This document shows, one piece after another, positions 16,003 to 25,346 of a DNA stretch of 64,000 nt. Source of the stretch: Blastomonas sp. SL216 (lineage in GTDB: Bacteria > Pseudomonadota > Alphaproteobacteria > Sphingomonadales > Sphingomonadaceae); assembly GCA_026625625.1 (NCBI GenBank), contig CP113055.1:498501-562500 (forward strand), read 5' to 3'. The notes beneath the pieces were generated by a model. That model was not told where the DNA came from. It did no database searches and saw only the letters and a program-made list of their open reading frames with translations. The position numbers were made by a program, and so were the translations under genes. Position 1 is the stretch's first letter; every line of letters begins with the position of its first letter.

Positions 16003-17118
16003 TCAGCGCCAAGCGATCCATTCGCCATAAGGGTGGCAGGTTGCCAGCAGGCGCTGTTCGCCATCGGGCCAGCAGGTGAGCATCAGCTGCACCTCGCTGC
16101 GATCGGGCGTCCATTCCAGGTTGATCCAGGCAAGCGGGCTCTGTTCGGTTGCGCGTTCACCCGCATCGGCGATGATTTCGGCCAGGCGTGCGCGCTCGGG
16201 CACCGGCAGATACTGGCGGAACATCGAATGGAATATCACGCGGCAGGTGCCGGCGGGCTGCGGCCAGGCAAGCTTGCGCTCGATCCAGGCCAGGGCCTCG
16301 GCCTGTTCGATCTGTGGCGGGCAGGCGCGCGCGATGTCGAGTGCATGCTCAAGCCGCTGCACGCGATGGCGCTGATCGGCCCAGATGAATGCCAGCAGTC
16401 GCTCGCAGGAATCGGCATGGCTGGCATAAAGCGGGTGCAGATCGGCGCCGCTGGCGGAGATTATGTCGACCGGAGCGGTTACGGGCGCAGGGCCCCGCCA
16501 TTCGGGCGCGATGCGCAACGGCGATTCCCGGTCTCCGCACTGCACGCCGCCAAGATCATAGCCATAGCGGGCGAGGTTGAGGTTGAGGCCACAGCTGGTG
16601 CCCAGCTCCAGCAGCTCGAAAGGCAGGTCAAAGCGCTTGGCGGCGACCATCAAGGCCGCCATCAGTGCGGCGGAGCGGCCGACCTCGTTGGTCTGTGTCG
16701 GGTCGCGCAGCCATTCGATGATGAACAGGTCGCAACGTGCCAGAGCGAGCGCCAGCGCATGGTCGAAATCGGCATGATCTCCGCGATAGAGCGCGGTCAG
16801 TTCCGGCACGATCCCGCGCCGCGCGATGGCATGCAGCGCACCGTTGAGGCGCATGGCCAAGGCCGCAGCGGCGCGGTCACCCGGCCAGCTGGCAATCACC
16901 GCCTCGGTCATGGGCGCATGGTGGAGTTGCCGGTCGGCAGCCTCCAGCACCCGGCCGACAAAATCCGATCCCAGCGCGCGGCAGATATCTGCCTGCCGCG
17001 TCAATTCCGATGGCGTGTCGATGGTACCAGGCAGCGTCAGCAGGTCGGCGCTGTCTGGCATGCGCTTGCGGTCTGGGCCGAGCTTTTCGGCTGATAATTG
17101 AAGCGCTAGTGAAGTCAT
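16003..17118 (-). CDS. DUF2332 family protein
   Basis: 371 residues from the ATG at 17118, which has GGCGGGAA just upstream; a TTG four codons earlier is the alternative. The sequence shows the family pattern: SELTRQADICRALGSDFVGRVLEAA, FELLELGTSCGLNLNLARY and VIFHSMFRQYLP. ELGTSCGLNL resembles a methyltransferase-like glycine loop but the family has no known activity. It is followed closely by the YkgJ-type gene on the same strand. Function is unknown. Confidence 0.85.
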   Translation of the reverse strand: MTSLALQLSAEKLGPDRKRMPDSADLLTLPGTIDTPSELTRQADICRALGSDFVGRVLEAADRQLHHAPMTEAVIASWPGDRAAAALAMRLNGALHAIARRGIVPELTALYRGDHADFDHALALALARCDLFIIEWLRDPTQTNEVGRSAALMAALMVAAKRFDLPFELLELGTSCGLNLNLARYGYDLGGVQCGDRESPLRIAPEWRGPAPVTAPVDIISASGADLHPLYASHADSCERLLAFIWADQRHRVQRLEHALDIARACPPQIEQAEALAWIERKLAWPQPAGTCRVIFHSMFRQYLPVPERARLAEIIADAGERATEQSPLAWINLEWTPDRSEVQLMLTCWPDGEQRLLATCHPYGEWIAWR

Positions 17119-17130
17119 TTTTCCCGCCAA

Positions 17131-17710
17131 TGAGAAGTCGGCAAGGACACCCGACCACTTTCCAAAAGGCTAGGCATTCAACGTAAACAAGAAGTTAATG
17201 CTGGCGGATGTGACAACGTGAGCCAGTGCCCTCAGGTGGCAGGCCATGCAGGGCTGACGAGGCAGGGCGAAGGGGCCTTGCGGGTCAGGGAACGGCAGGC
17301 CTTTGCGCGAATCGGGCCGACCTTGCGGACGGCGCATGCGATGTTCCGGGCGTTGCTGATGCGGGAAGACTGTCCGAAGCGCGGATGGAAACCGAAAAAA
17401 TCGATCGATCGGGTCCGCATGTCGGCCGCAGCCACAGCAATCTGCAGCATTGAAAGAACTGTTTTGATTTCAACGCTTTGAAAACGATTGCCGGCTTTTA
17501 TCGGTTTCGCCTGCCTATCGCGCTGGACGCCGATGTCACTCGGCTAAATATATGTAAAATCTGGAAAAACTTTAATTTCAGCGTGGGCTGGTTGCAATTC
17601 GTTTGCGTGATCACCTGGCGCTTTAAAACCAGCGTTCAGGTTTAACTTTGCATTAAGCAACCGATCCTAACCCGCCCTCGAAACCAATCGCTATTCTTTT
17701 GGGGGCGCAA
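17131..17710. other. Intergenic gap upstream of tandem TonB receptors
   Basis: About 580 bp without a convincing gene. A short open frame at 17218-17481 has no ribosome site or recognisable domain. The right part, about 17480-17700, is notably AT-rich (for example AAATATATGTAAAATCTGG near 17545) and is the likely promoter region for the receptor at 17711. I see no clear operator or small RNA. Confidence 0.5.
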
Positions 17711-20200
17711 ATGAACACTTTGAAGACCAGTATTTTTACATGTGCATCGTTTTCCGTAATGGCGCTGTGTGCAGTTTCTGCGCCGGCCATGGCGCAGGAC
17801 GAAAAGCCGATGACCGCGTGGGAAGCGAGCCGGACGGTTGACGAGGGCGATATGGTCACCACCGGCGTGGCCCGTGGCCGCGACCGTCTGAACAGCGCGA
17901 CATCGACCAGCGCGATCAAGGAAAACGACATCATCCGCCTGGCGCCGCGTTCGCTGGCCGAACTGTTCCGCAACATCCCGGGCATCCGTGTAGAGGCGGC
18001 CGCAGGCGAGGCGCAGAACAACTATACTGTGCGCGGGTTGCCGATGGTCAATGGCGCCAGCAAGTACATCCAGATCCAGGAAGACGGCCTGCCGGTCATG
18101 GAATTCGGCGATCTGATGCGTCTGACGCCCGATCTGTTCGTGCGCGCCGACTTCAACGTCGCGCAGGTCGAATCCATTCGTGGTGGATCGGCCTCGACCT
18201 TCGCTTCCAACGCACCCGGCGGCGTCATCAACCTGATTTCCAAGACTGGTGAGGTCGAAGGTGGATCGGTGATGGCCACGGTCGGCGTCGACTTTGAAAG
18301 CTATCGCACCGATTTCGACTATGGCGGCCGTCTGGGCAATGGCTGGCGCTTCCATGTCGGCGGCTTCTATCGCGAGGGCGAGGGCGTGCGTGAAACCGGC
18401 TTCAACGCTTCGCGCGGAGGCCAGGTGAAGATGAACGTCACCAAGCAGTTCGATGGCGGCTATATCCGTTTCTACGCCAAGCTGCTCGACGACCGCGTTC
18501 CGACCTTTACCGGCACGCCGCTGCTGGTCACCGGCACCAATGACAATCCGTCTTTTGCCGATCCCGTCGGCATCAACAGCCGCACCGACTCGCTACTGTC
18601 GCCGACGCTGCCCGTGGCGCTGACGCTCGGATCGTCCGGAGCGGTGCGTCGCCGCGACTTCACCAACGGGGTGGAGGTTCAGGCCAAGTCGCTGGGCTTT
18701 GATGCGCAGTTCAGCCTCGGCGAATGGTCGTTCACCAACCGCTTCCGCTATGCCGACCAGTCGACCCGCAACACCACGCTGGTGGTATCTTCGGCTGCTC
18801 CGGCGGGCCAGTTCGCAACGCGCTTCGGCGGTGCGGGCGCGGTCTACCGCTATGCGGCTGGGCCGCGTGCCGGCCAGCTGTTCAACGCAGCAGGCGGCAA
18901 CGGCCTGGCGGCGCTCGCATTCTTCTCGGACAATGCGGCGCCCGATGTCAGCAACATGACCAACGATCTGCGCCTCAGCCGGGTGTGGAAGGTCGGCGGC
19001 GGCGATCTGACCACGACCGCCGGGCTCTATCGCTCCAACCAGAAGTTCGTGTCCGAAATCGGCTTTGCCACCTTCTTCCAGGACGTCGTGGGTGGTGGCC
19101 AGGCGGTTCCGCTGAACCTGTTCAACGCTGCTGGCGCTGCGCTGACCGATGGTGGCTATCGCAATTTCGGCGGCCCGGGTGCTGCCGGCAACATCCGCGA
19201 CAACAATGTCACCTACCAGACCACGGCACCGTTCGCCTCGGTCAACTTTGCCAAGGGCAAGATCGCGGTCGGTGGATCGGTACGCTGGGACAACAGCCGC
19301 GCGCGCGGCAATATCATGAACGACGGTGCAGTGCGCCGGTTCGACATGAATGGTGACGGCTTTATCTCGGTTCCGGAAACGCAGGTGTCGTTCGTACCGG
19401 TCGGCGTGACGCAGCCGGTACGCTACAGCCACGACTATCTGTCCTATTCGGTCAGCGTGAACTATCGCATTGCCGAGCCGTTCGCGATGTTTGCCCGGTA
19501 CAGCCTGGGTGGCCGTGCAGCGGCGGACAAGATCCTGTTCACCCCCGCGATCAGCCGCACGACCGGTGCGCTGCTCAATCCCGGTGCCGGCGATGACAGC
19601 GTGCGCCAGGCCGAGATCGGGCTGAAATATCGCAAGGACGGGCTGGTGCTGAACCTCACCGGTTTCCATGCCAAGACCGATGACACCAACTCGCAGATCC
19701 TGACCAATCCCGTCACCGGCCAGCTGGAGCTGAACTCTGTGACGCGTGCCTATACGGCCTATGGTCTGGAATTCGAAGGCGGCTTCCGCCGTGGTCCGTT
19801 CAGCATCACTGCGCATGCCACCTATACCGATGCCGAAATCAGCAGTGCCGAAAACCCCGCGCTGGAGGGCAACATCCCGCGCAACCAGCCCAAGCTGCTG
19901 TTCGGGGTCACCCCGCAGTTCGACACCGACAGCTTCACCATCGGTGCCAACATCATCGGTGTGACCAAGAGCTTCAGCCAGGACGTCAACCAGCTGCGGA
20001 TGCCGGGCTATGCCACGGTCGGCCTGTTTGCGCAGGTTCGCCCGATGGAGCGCATGGAACTCAGCATCAATGCCAATAACGTGCTGAACGAGCGGGCGAT
20101 AACCGGCATTTCCGAAGGTGTACTGCCGACATCCGGCGTGGTCATGGCGCGGCCGCTGTTCGGGCGCTCGATCTCAGCCTCGGCGCGCTTCTTCTTCTGA
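17711..20200 (+). CDS. TonB-dependent receptor, tandem copy 1, with EF-hand-like loop
   Basis: 829 residues from the ATG at 17711. A signal peptide ends APAMAQ near residue 29; the plug domain contains LFRNIPGIRVEAAAGE, YTVRGLPMVNG and QVESIRGGSASTFASNAPGG. The barrel ends GRSISASARFFF with the terminal Phe expected of outer-membrane proteins. A canonical EF-hand calcium loop, DMNGDGFISVPE, is present around residue 545 (19343-19378), probably in an extracellular loop. The next gene is a paralogue, roughly two thirds identical by eye. Substrate unknown; calcium could be structural or part of ligand capture. A GC-rich terminator follows at 20244-20284. Confidence 0.92.
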   Translation: MNTLKTSIFTCASFSVMALCAVSAPAMAQDEKPMTAWEASRTVDEGDMVTTGVARGRDRLNSATSTSAIKENDIIRLAPRSLAELFRNIPGIRVEAAAGEAQNNYTVRGLPMVNGASKYIQIQEDGLPVMEFGDLMRLTPDLFVRADFNVAQVESIRGGSASTFASNAPGGVINLISKTGEVEGGSVMATVGVDFESYRTDFDYGGRLGNGWRFHVGGFYREGEGVRETGFNASRGGQVKMNVTKQFDGGYIRFYAKLLDDRVPTFTGTPLLVTGTNDNPSFADPVGINSRTDSLLSPTLPVALTLGSSGAVRRRDFTNGVEVQAKSLGFDAQFSLGEWSFTNRFRYADQSTRNTTLVVSSAAPAGQFATRFGGAGAVYRYAAGPRAGQLFNAAGGNGLAALAFFSDNAAPDVSNMTNDLRLSRVWKVGGGDLTTTAGLYRSNQKFVSEIGFATFFQDVVGGGQAVPLNLFNAAGAALTDGGYRNFGGPGAAGNIRDNNVTYQTTAPFASVNFAKGKIAVGGSVRWDNSRARGNIMNDGAVRRFDMNGDGFISVPETQVSFVPVGVTQPVRYSHDYLSYSVSVNYRIAEPFAMFARYSLGGRAAADKILFTPAISRTTGALLNPGAGDDSVRQAEIGLKYRKDGLVLNLTGFHAKTDDTNSQILTNPVTGQLELNSVTRAYTAYGLEFEGGFRRGPFSITAHATYTDAEISSAENPALEGNIPRNQPKLLFGVTPQFDTDSFTIGANIIGVTKSFSQDVNQLRMPGYATVGLFAQVRPMERMELSINANNVLNERAITGISEGVLPTSGVVMARPLFGRSISASARFFF
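19343..19378 (+). other. EF-hand-like calcium-binding loop in TBDR copy 1
   Basis: Encodes DMNGDGFISVPE, which fits the EF-hand loop pattern DxNxDGxIxxxE at all ligand positions (1, 3, 5, 9 and 12). The paralogue has the loop at the same place in the protein. Confidence 0.7.
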
Positions 20201-20243
20201 TCCGCGCCGACCTGACGGTTCTTGTCGTCATGTCCACGTTCCA

Positions 20244-20284
20244 GACCGCCCGGGCCGCCATGGGGGAGGCCCGGGCGGTTCTGT
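20244..20284 (+). terminator. Terminator-like hairpin between the tandem receptors
   Basis: ACCGCCCGGGCC (20245-20256) pairs perfectly with GGCCCGGGCGGT (20268-20279) across an 11-nt loop and is followed by TTCTGTGTG. The T-run is short, so termination may be partial. Confidence 0.7.
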
Positions 20285-20450
20285 GTGTAAGGGGGCCGGT
20301 TGGGACGTGCCGTTCGCTGTCGCCCAGGTTGATGGATTGAGGGCCGGGCCAACAATTTTTCCGCGAGGTCGAACAGGCTGAATCGCCATTAACCACGCTT
20401 TAATTGGAATCACATAGGCCAGTCTCCAAGGTCTAAATCAGGGGCAACCA

Positions 20451-22937
20451 ATGAAGTTCCATAGTAATCGAGTAACTATTTGCACGTCTGTCATCGCTAT
20501 CGCAGCCAGCGCCGTTGCAGCACCCGCAGTCGCGCAGGAAGCAAAGCCGCAAACCGCATGGGAAGCCAGCCGCACCGTCGATGAAGGCGATATGGTCACC
20601 ACTGGCGTGGCCCGTGGTCGCGACCGTCTGAACAGCGCGACCTCGACCAGCGCGATCAAGGAAAACGACATCATCAGCATCGCACCGCGATCGCTGGCCG
20701 AACTGTTCCGCAACATCCCCGGCATCCGCGTCAATGCCGCGACCGGCGAGGGCGGCAACAGCTATACCGTGCGCGGTCTGCCGCTGGTCAATGACGGCGC
20801 CAAGTATATCCAGCTGCAGGAAGACGGCCTGCCGGTGCTCGAATTCGGTGACCTGCTCACCCTGACGCCCGATATCTTCATCCGCGCCGACCTCAATGTC
20901 GCGCAGGTGGAATCGATCCGCGGCGGCTCCGCGTCGACCTTCGCATCGAACGCGCCGGGCGGGGTGATCAACCTGATCTCCAAGACCGGTGAGGTCGAAG
21001 GCGGATCGGTGATGGGCACCATCGGCGTCGACTTTGAAAGCTATCGGACCGATTTCGATTATGGTGCGCGCCTGGGCGATGGCTGGCGCTTCCATGTCGG
21101 CGGGTTCTACCGCGAAGGCGAAGGCCCGCGTGAAACCGGCATGAACTCGATGCGCGGCGGCCAGGTGAAGTTCAATGTCACCAAGCAGTTCGACGGCGGC
21201 TATATCCGCGTCTATGCCAAGGTGCTCGATGATCGTGCGCCCAGCTTCATCAACACCCCGCTGCGCGTCACCGGCACCAATGCCGATCCATCCTATTCGG
21301 ATGTGGCCGGCCTCGACACGCGTACCGATTCGCTCGTCTCGCCGCTGTTGCCGAACTCGCTGCGCCTGGGCACCTCGGGCACGCCGACGCGCCAGACCCT
21401 GGCCGAAGGCACGCATTCCAAGTCCAAGTCGCTGGGCTTCGACGCCCAGTTCAGCCTTGGCGAATGGTCGGTCACCAACCGTTTCCGCTATTCCGATCAG
21501 TCGCTGCGCAGCCTGATCCTGTTCCCGTCGGCCGCAGCGCCTGCGGCTGCTTTCGCCACGCGTTTCGCTGGTCCCGGTGCGACGGTCAGCTATGCGGCGG
21601 GCCCGCGTGCTGGTCAGGCCTTTGACGGGTCGGGCAACGGCCTGCTCAACGTCTCGTTCATCGTCGACTCCGATGTTCCCGATGTCAGCAACATGACCAA
21701 CGACCTGCGCGTCAGCCGCGTATGGAATGTCGGCGGCGGCGATCTGACCACGACGGCTGGCCTTTACCGGTCGAGCCAGGAATATGTATCCGAAATCGGC
21801 TTCACCACCTTCCTTCAGGACGTTGTCGGTGGCGGTCGCTCGGTCGCGGTCAATCTGCGCACGGCGACCGGTATTCCGGTCACCGATGGCGGCGTTCTGG
21901 TCTATGGAAGCGCGGGCGGCGCCGGCAACTCGAAAAATACCGACCTGACCTATCAGGTCACCGCGCCGTTCGGATCGTTCAACTTCGCCAAGGGCAAACT
22001 TGCCGTCGGCGGGTCGATCCGCTGGGACAATGTCCGCGTGCGCGGCAACATCATCAACGATACCGGGGTCCGTCCGTTCGACATGAACGGCAACGGCACG
22101 ATCTCCATTCCGGAGAGCCGCGTCGCGTTCATCCCCAATAACGTGACCTTCCCGGTCAATTATAACCACGACTATGTGTCGTACTCGCTGAGCACCAACT
22201 ATCGCGTGTCCGAGCCGTTCTCGATCTTCGCCCGCTACAGCCGTGGCGGACGTGCAGGGGCGGACAAGATCCTGTTCACGCCCGCCGTCAGCACCGTTAC
22301 CGGCGCGCTGGTCAACAGCGTGGCGGGGCATGATGTGCTGCGCCAGGCGGAACTCGGCCTGAAATACCGCAAGGACGGCATTGTCCTCAACCTGACCGGC
22401 TTTTATGCGCTGACCGACGAGACCAACTCCCAGCTGCGCACCAATGCCGTCACGGGCCTGGCCGAACTCGCCACGGTGGCGCGCTCGTACAAGGCCTATG
22501 GTCTGGAGTTCGAAGGCGGCATCCGTCGGGGTCCGTTCAGCCTGACGGCGCACGCCACCTATACCGAGGCGGAAATCGATGCGGCGGAAAACCCGGCCCT
22601 GGTCGGCAACATTCCGCGCGGTCAGCCCAAGCTGCTCTATGGAATCCGTCCGCAATATGACAGCGACATGTTCTCGGTCGGGTTCAACGTGATCGGCCAG
22701 ACCGGCAGCTTTGCACAGGACGTCAACCTGCTGCGTCTGCCTGCCTTCACCACCGTGGGCGCCTTTGCCCAGTTCCGCCCGATGGAGAAGCTGGAGTTCA
22801 GCGTGAACGCCAGCAACCTGCTCAACGAACGCGCGATAACCGGCGTGTCCGAGGGGGCAATTCCTGCAGCGGGCGTGGTGATGGGACGCACAATGTACGG
22901 CCGCACCGTGTCGGCTTCTGCACGGTTCTTCTTCTGA
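20451..22937 (+). CDS. TonB-dependent receptor, tandem copy 2, with EF-hand-like loop
   Basis: 828 residues, start ATG 20451 with AGGGGCAACC upstream. Signal peptide ends AAPAVAQ. Plug and barrel are collinear with the preceding receptor, and long stretches such as MVTTGVARGRDRLNSATSTS and SIRGGSASTFASNAPGGVIN are identical. Surface-loop regions differ most, suggesting duplication followed by ligand divergence. The EF-hand-like loop is DMNGNGTISIPE (22080-22115). It ends TVSASARFFF. The chemotaxis receptor gene begins 97 bp downstream on the same strand without an obvious terminator between, so the two may be cotranscribed. Confidence 0.92.
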   Translation: MKFHSNRVTICTSVIAIAASAVAAPAVAQEAKPQTAWEASRTVDEGDMVTTGVARGRDRLNSATSTSAIKENDIISIAPRSLAELFRNIPGIRVNAATGEGGNSYTVRGLPLVNDGAKYIQLQEDGLPVLEFGDLLTLTPDIFIRADLNVAQVESIRGGSASTFASNAPGGVINLISKTGEVEGGSVMGTIGVDFESYRTDFDYGARLGDGWRFHVGGFYREGEGPRETGMNSMRGGQVKFNVTKQFDGGYIRVYAKVLDDRAPSFINTPLRVTGTNADPSYSDVAGLDTRTDSLVSPLLPNSLRLGTSGTPTRQTLAEGTHSKSKSLGFDAQFSLGEWSVTNRFRYSDQSLRSLILFPSAAAPAAAFATRFAGPGATVSYAAGPRAGQAFDGSGNGLLNVSFIVDSDVPDVSNMTNDLRVSRVWNVGGGDLTTTAGLYRSSQEYVSEIGFTTFLQDVVGGGRSVAVNLRTATGIPVTDGGVLVYGSAGGAGNSKNTDLTYQVTAPFGSFNFAKGKLAVGGSIRWDNVRVRGNIINDTGVRPFDMNGNGTISIPESRVAFIPNNVTFPVNYNHDYVSYSLSTNYRVSEPFSIFARYSRGGRAGADKILFTPAVSTVTGALVNSVAGHDVLRQAELGLKYRKDGIVLNLTGFYALTDETNSQLRTNAVTGLAELATVARSYKAYGLEFEGGIRRGPFSLTAHATYTEAEIDAAENPALVGNIPRGQPKLLYGIRPQYDSDMFSVGFNVIGQTGSFAQDVNLLRLPAFTTVGAFAQFRPMEKLEFSVNASNLLNERAITGVSEGAIPAAGVVMGRTMYGRTVSASARFFF
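22080..22115 (+). other. EF-hand-like calcium-binding loop in TBDR copy 2
   Basis: Encodes DMNGNGTISIPE. Asp1, Asn3, Asn5, Gly6, Ile8, Ser9 and Glu12 fit the EF-hand loop. The change Asp5 to Asn relative to copy 1 keeps an oxygen ligand. Confidence 0.65.
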
Positions 22938-23034
22938 TGTGCGGCCTGCCCCGGGACGAAGTGCCCGCCGCAATCCGGCTGTTTCCGCGCCCTGGGGCAG
23001 GCGCACCTTCTATCTGGACCACAAAGGCTTGATC

Positions 23035-24867
23035 ATGCTGAACAAACTGAACATTCCGCGGAAGCTCAGCCTGTCCTTCCTGATGATCTGCAGTTCTGCT
23101 GCGCTGATGATGATTGTCTTTGCCGTCAACCTTTGGTTGATCCAGTCGTCGACGGACCAGAACAACCATTCGCAGTTGATCTACGGCAAGGTGCAGGTGC
23201 TGGAAACGTCGCTGCTGCGGCAGAACAGCCAGTTCCGCGGCTTCCTCGTCACCGGCGATGAATCGTACCTCAAGAGCTATTACGAAGGCCGCGACGAATA
23301 TGACGCCGCTGCCGACGAGCTGGAGAAGCTGATCGTCAACCCTGCGCATCTGGCGCTGCTTGAAGAAGCACGCACCGAGACGCTGGCCTGGCGCAAGAAC
23401 TGGGGCGACAAGCTGATCAAGTGGACGCAGAGCGGACGCCGCGAACAGGCGGTCGATGCTGTGCGCAATGCCGGCAAGGCGGTGCTGGTGAGCAAGGCGG
23501 TGCTGCCGCTGCGCGACATTCGCGATGCCGAGCTGGCGTCCATCGAAAACAATTCGGCCCGGCAGGAATCGGCGCTGACCTCTGCGATCATCGCGCTGGT
23601 CGTGGGCGGCATTGCACTGATCGGGATCGCTATCGGTTTGGCCGTTGCACTCAGCCGCGCCATCGCTCTCCCCATCACCCGCCTGACCGAAGCCATGGCC
23701 AGCCTGGCAGCGGGCAAGAACGCGATCGATGTCGATGTGAACCGCGCCGACGAACTGGGTGACATGGCCCGCGCCGTGGTCGTGTTCCGCGACGCTGCGG
23801 TCGCCAAGTCCCGCGCCGACCAGGATCAGGCCAATGTCGTGACGGCCTTGGGCAAGGGTCTGGAAGCGCTCGCCTCGGGCGACATGACCTATCAGATCAC
23901 CGAGCCGTTCGCGGCCAATTACGATGGTCTGCGCATGACCTTCAACCGCACGGTGGAAGGCCTGGAAACCAGCCTGTCGAGCGTCGCCAGCTCTGCCCAG
24001 AGCGTGCACAATGGCGCGGGCGAAATCCGCGCGGCATCCGAAGACCTGTCGCAGCGCACCGAACAGCAGGCAGCCAGCCTGGAAGGTGCGGCCAGCGCGA
24101 TGGACAAGGTCACCGGCATGGTCGGCGAATCCGCCAGCAGCGCCAAGACCGCGCGGATCGAGATTGATACCGTGCACAAGGATGCCAATGAAGGCGGGCA
24201 GGTCGTCGACAAGGCAGTGAGCGCGATGGACGCGATCGAGCGGAGCTCGCAGGAGATCAGCCAGATCATCAACGTCATCGATAGCATTGCCTTCCAGACC
24301 AACCTGCTGGCGCTCAATGCCGGGGTCGAGGCGGCGCGGGCAGGGGAGTCCGGCAAGGGCTTCGCGGTCGTCGCCAACGAGGTTCGCAGCCTCGCCCAGC
24401 GTTCGGCCGATGCCGCCAAGGACATCAAGGCGCTGATCACCGCGTCGAGCGAACAGGTGCAGGAGGGCGTTGGCCTGGTTGCCGAGACCGGCAAGATGTT
24501 CGACCGCATCATGGGTCGCATCGGCGATGTCAGCAAGATGGTGGCAGAGATTGCCGAGGGGGCCGAGACCCAGTCGTCCAACCTGCGCAGCGTCAACAAC
24601 TCGGTCGGCGACATGGACAAGATGACCCAGCAGAATGCCGCGATGGTGGAAGAGACCACGGCTGCTGCACGCACGCTGGCATCGGAAGCCGACGAACTGG
24701 CATCGCTGGTCGGTCGTTTCCGGCTCAAGACCAGCCTTGGCCGCGCACCCAGTGCGCCGAGTGCGCCAGCCAGCCGATCGGTGGCACGGGCACGCCCGAT
24801 CCCCCGCACCTCTGGCAATCTCGCACTCAGCCCTGTCGCGGATGACGATGACTGGAGCGAGTTCTGA
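23035..24867 (+). CDS. Methyl-accepting chemotaxis protein with CHASE3-like sensor and CheR-docking tail
   Basis: 610 residues from the ATG at 23035. TM1 is about residues 15-37; the periplasmic part has the CHASE3-like pattern FRGFLVTGDESYLKSYYEG; TM2 is about 190-212, followed by HAMP (ALSRAIALPITRLTEAMASL). The signalling hairpin tip NLLALNAGVEAARAGESGKG is clear, with adaptation helices on both sides. The protein ends DDDDWSEF; the last five residues DWSEF fit the aromatic-xx-aromatic pentapeptide that tethers CheR in E. coli receptors (NWETF). It follows the tandem TBDRs and may sense the compound they import (inference). Confidence 0.9.
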   Translation: MLNKLNIPRKLSLSFLMICSSAALMMIVFAVNLWLIQSSTDQNNHSQLIYGKVQVLETSLLRQNSQFRGFLVTGDESYLKSYYEGRDEYDAAADELEKLIVNPAHLALLEEARTETLAWRKNWGDKLIKWTQSGRREQAVDAVRNAGKAVLVSKAVLPLRDIRDAELASIENNSARQESALTSAIIALVVGGIALIGIAIGLAVALSRAIALPITRLTEAMASLAAGKNAIDVDVNRADELGDMARAVVVFRDAAVAKSRADQDQANVVTALGKGLEALASGDMTYQITEPFAANYDGLRMTFNRTVEGLETSLSSVASSAQSVHNGAGEIRAASEDLSQRTEQQAASLEGAASAMDKVTGMVGESASSAKTARIEIDTVHKDANEGGQVVDKAVSAMDAIERSSQEISQIINVIDSIAFQTNLLALNAGVEAARAGESGKGFAVVANEVRSLAQRSADAAKDIKALITASSEQVQEGVGLVAETGKMFDRIMGRIGDVSKMVAEIAEGAETQSSNLRSVNNSVGDMDKMTQQNAAMVEETTAAARTLASEADELASLVGRFRLKTSLGRAPSAPSAPASRSVARARPIPRTSGNLALSPVADDDDWSEF

Positions 24868-25346
24868 TCAGCTCAACCTGATACGCGGGCAACCGCGGAC
24901 CATCACGAAAATCGGGAGGATGGGGGCCGGCCTGGCAAGGGCTGGCCCCCATTTTCATGGCCGTGGAGCAGGTGGCAGAAGCACCCCGCAACATGTTACA
25001 AATTGGGGATTTTCTGCGGTCGAGAAACGTATACCGCATGTTGCAACATTTTTATCTTTTGTTAACATCACGGCAGTTCAGGGGATGATCTGGCCCGCGC
25101 GACTCGGCGCGTCCATGGCGTCGAGGGGGCAATATGAAAGCTTGCCTTTTGGCGTGCGAAGTTAAGCAAGCGGCTGATTTTATTGCTAATGCTTGCAATT
25201 GCGCCTCTCATTCCGTTTGCGTTTTTTCCCAATTCTCTCGCCCATCCTCACGGCATGGACATTCCGGCCCGTAAGCGGCTGCGCGCCTTCACAATATACT
25301 TAAACCGGGTCGCAACTGGTTGATAGATTGAGTTTGGGGGGAATTT
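24868..25346. other. Intergenic region between the chemotaxis gene and the giant autotransporter
   Basis: About 480 bp without a gene. It holds the hairpin at 24920-24956, then AT-rich tracts (for example ACATTTTTATCTTTTGTTAA near 25048) likely to carry the promoter and regulatory sites of the autotransporter. The ribosome site GGGGGGA lies at 25336-25342, 4 nt before the ATG at 25347. Confidence 0.5.
24920..24956 (+). terminator. Rho-independent terminator of the chemotaxis gene
   Basis: ATGGGGGCCGGCC and GGCTGGCCCCCAT form a long stem with a short loop, followed by TTTTC, 50-90 nt after the stop codon. Confidence 0.75.

Noticed and set aside
17218-17481. Small open frame of 87 codons with a GTG start
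   Set aside because: No ribosome site, no domain, and overlapping open frames on both strands; it is more likely intergenic.
20433-23006. An 857-codon minus-strand open frame
   Set aside because: It is antisense to TBDR copy 2, which has a full signal peptide, plug and barrel. The minus frame has no recognisable motif.
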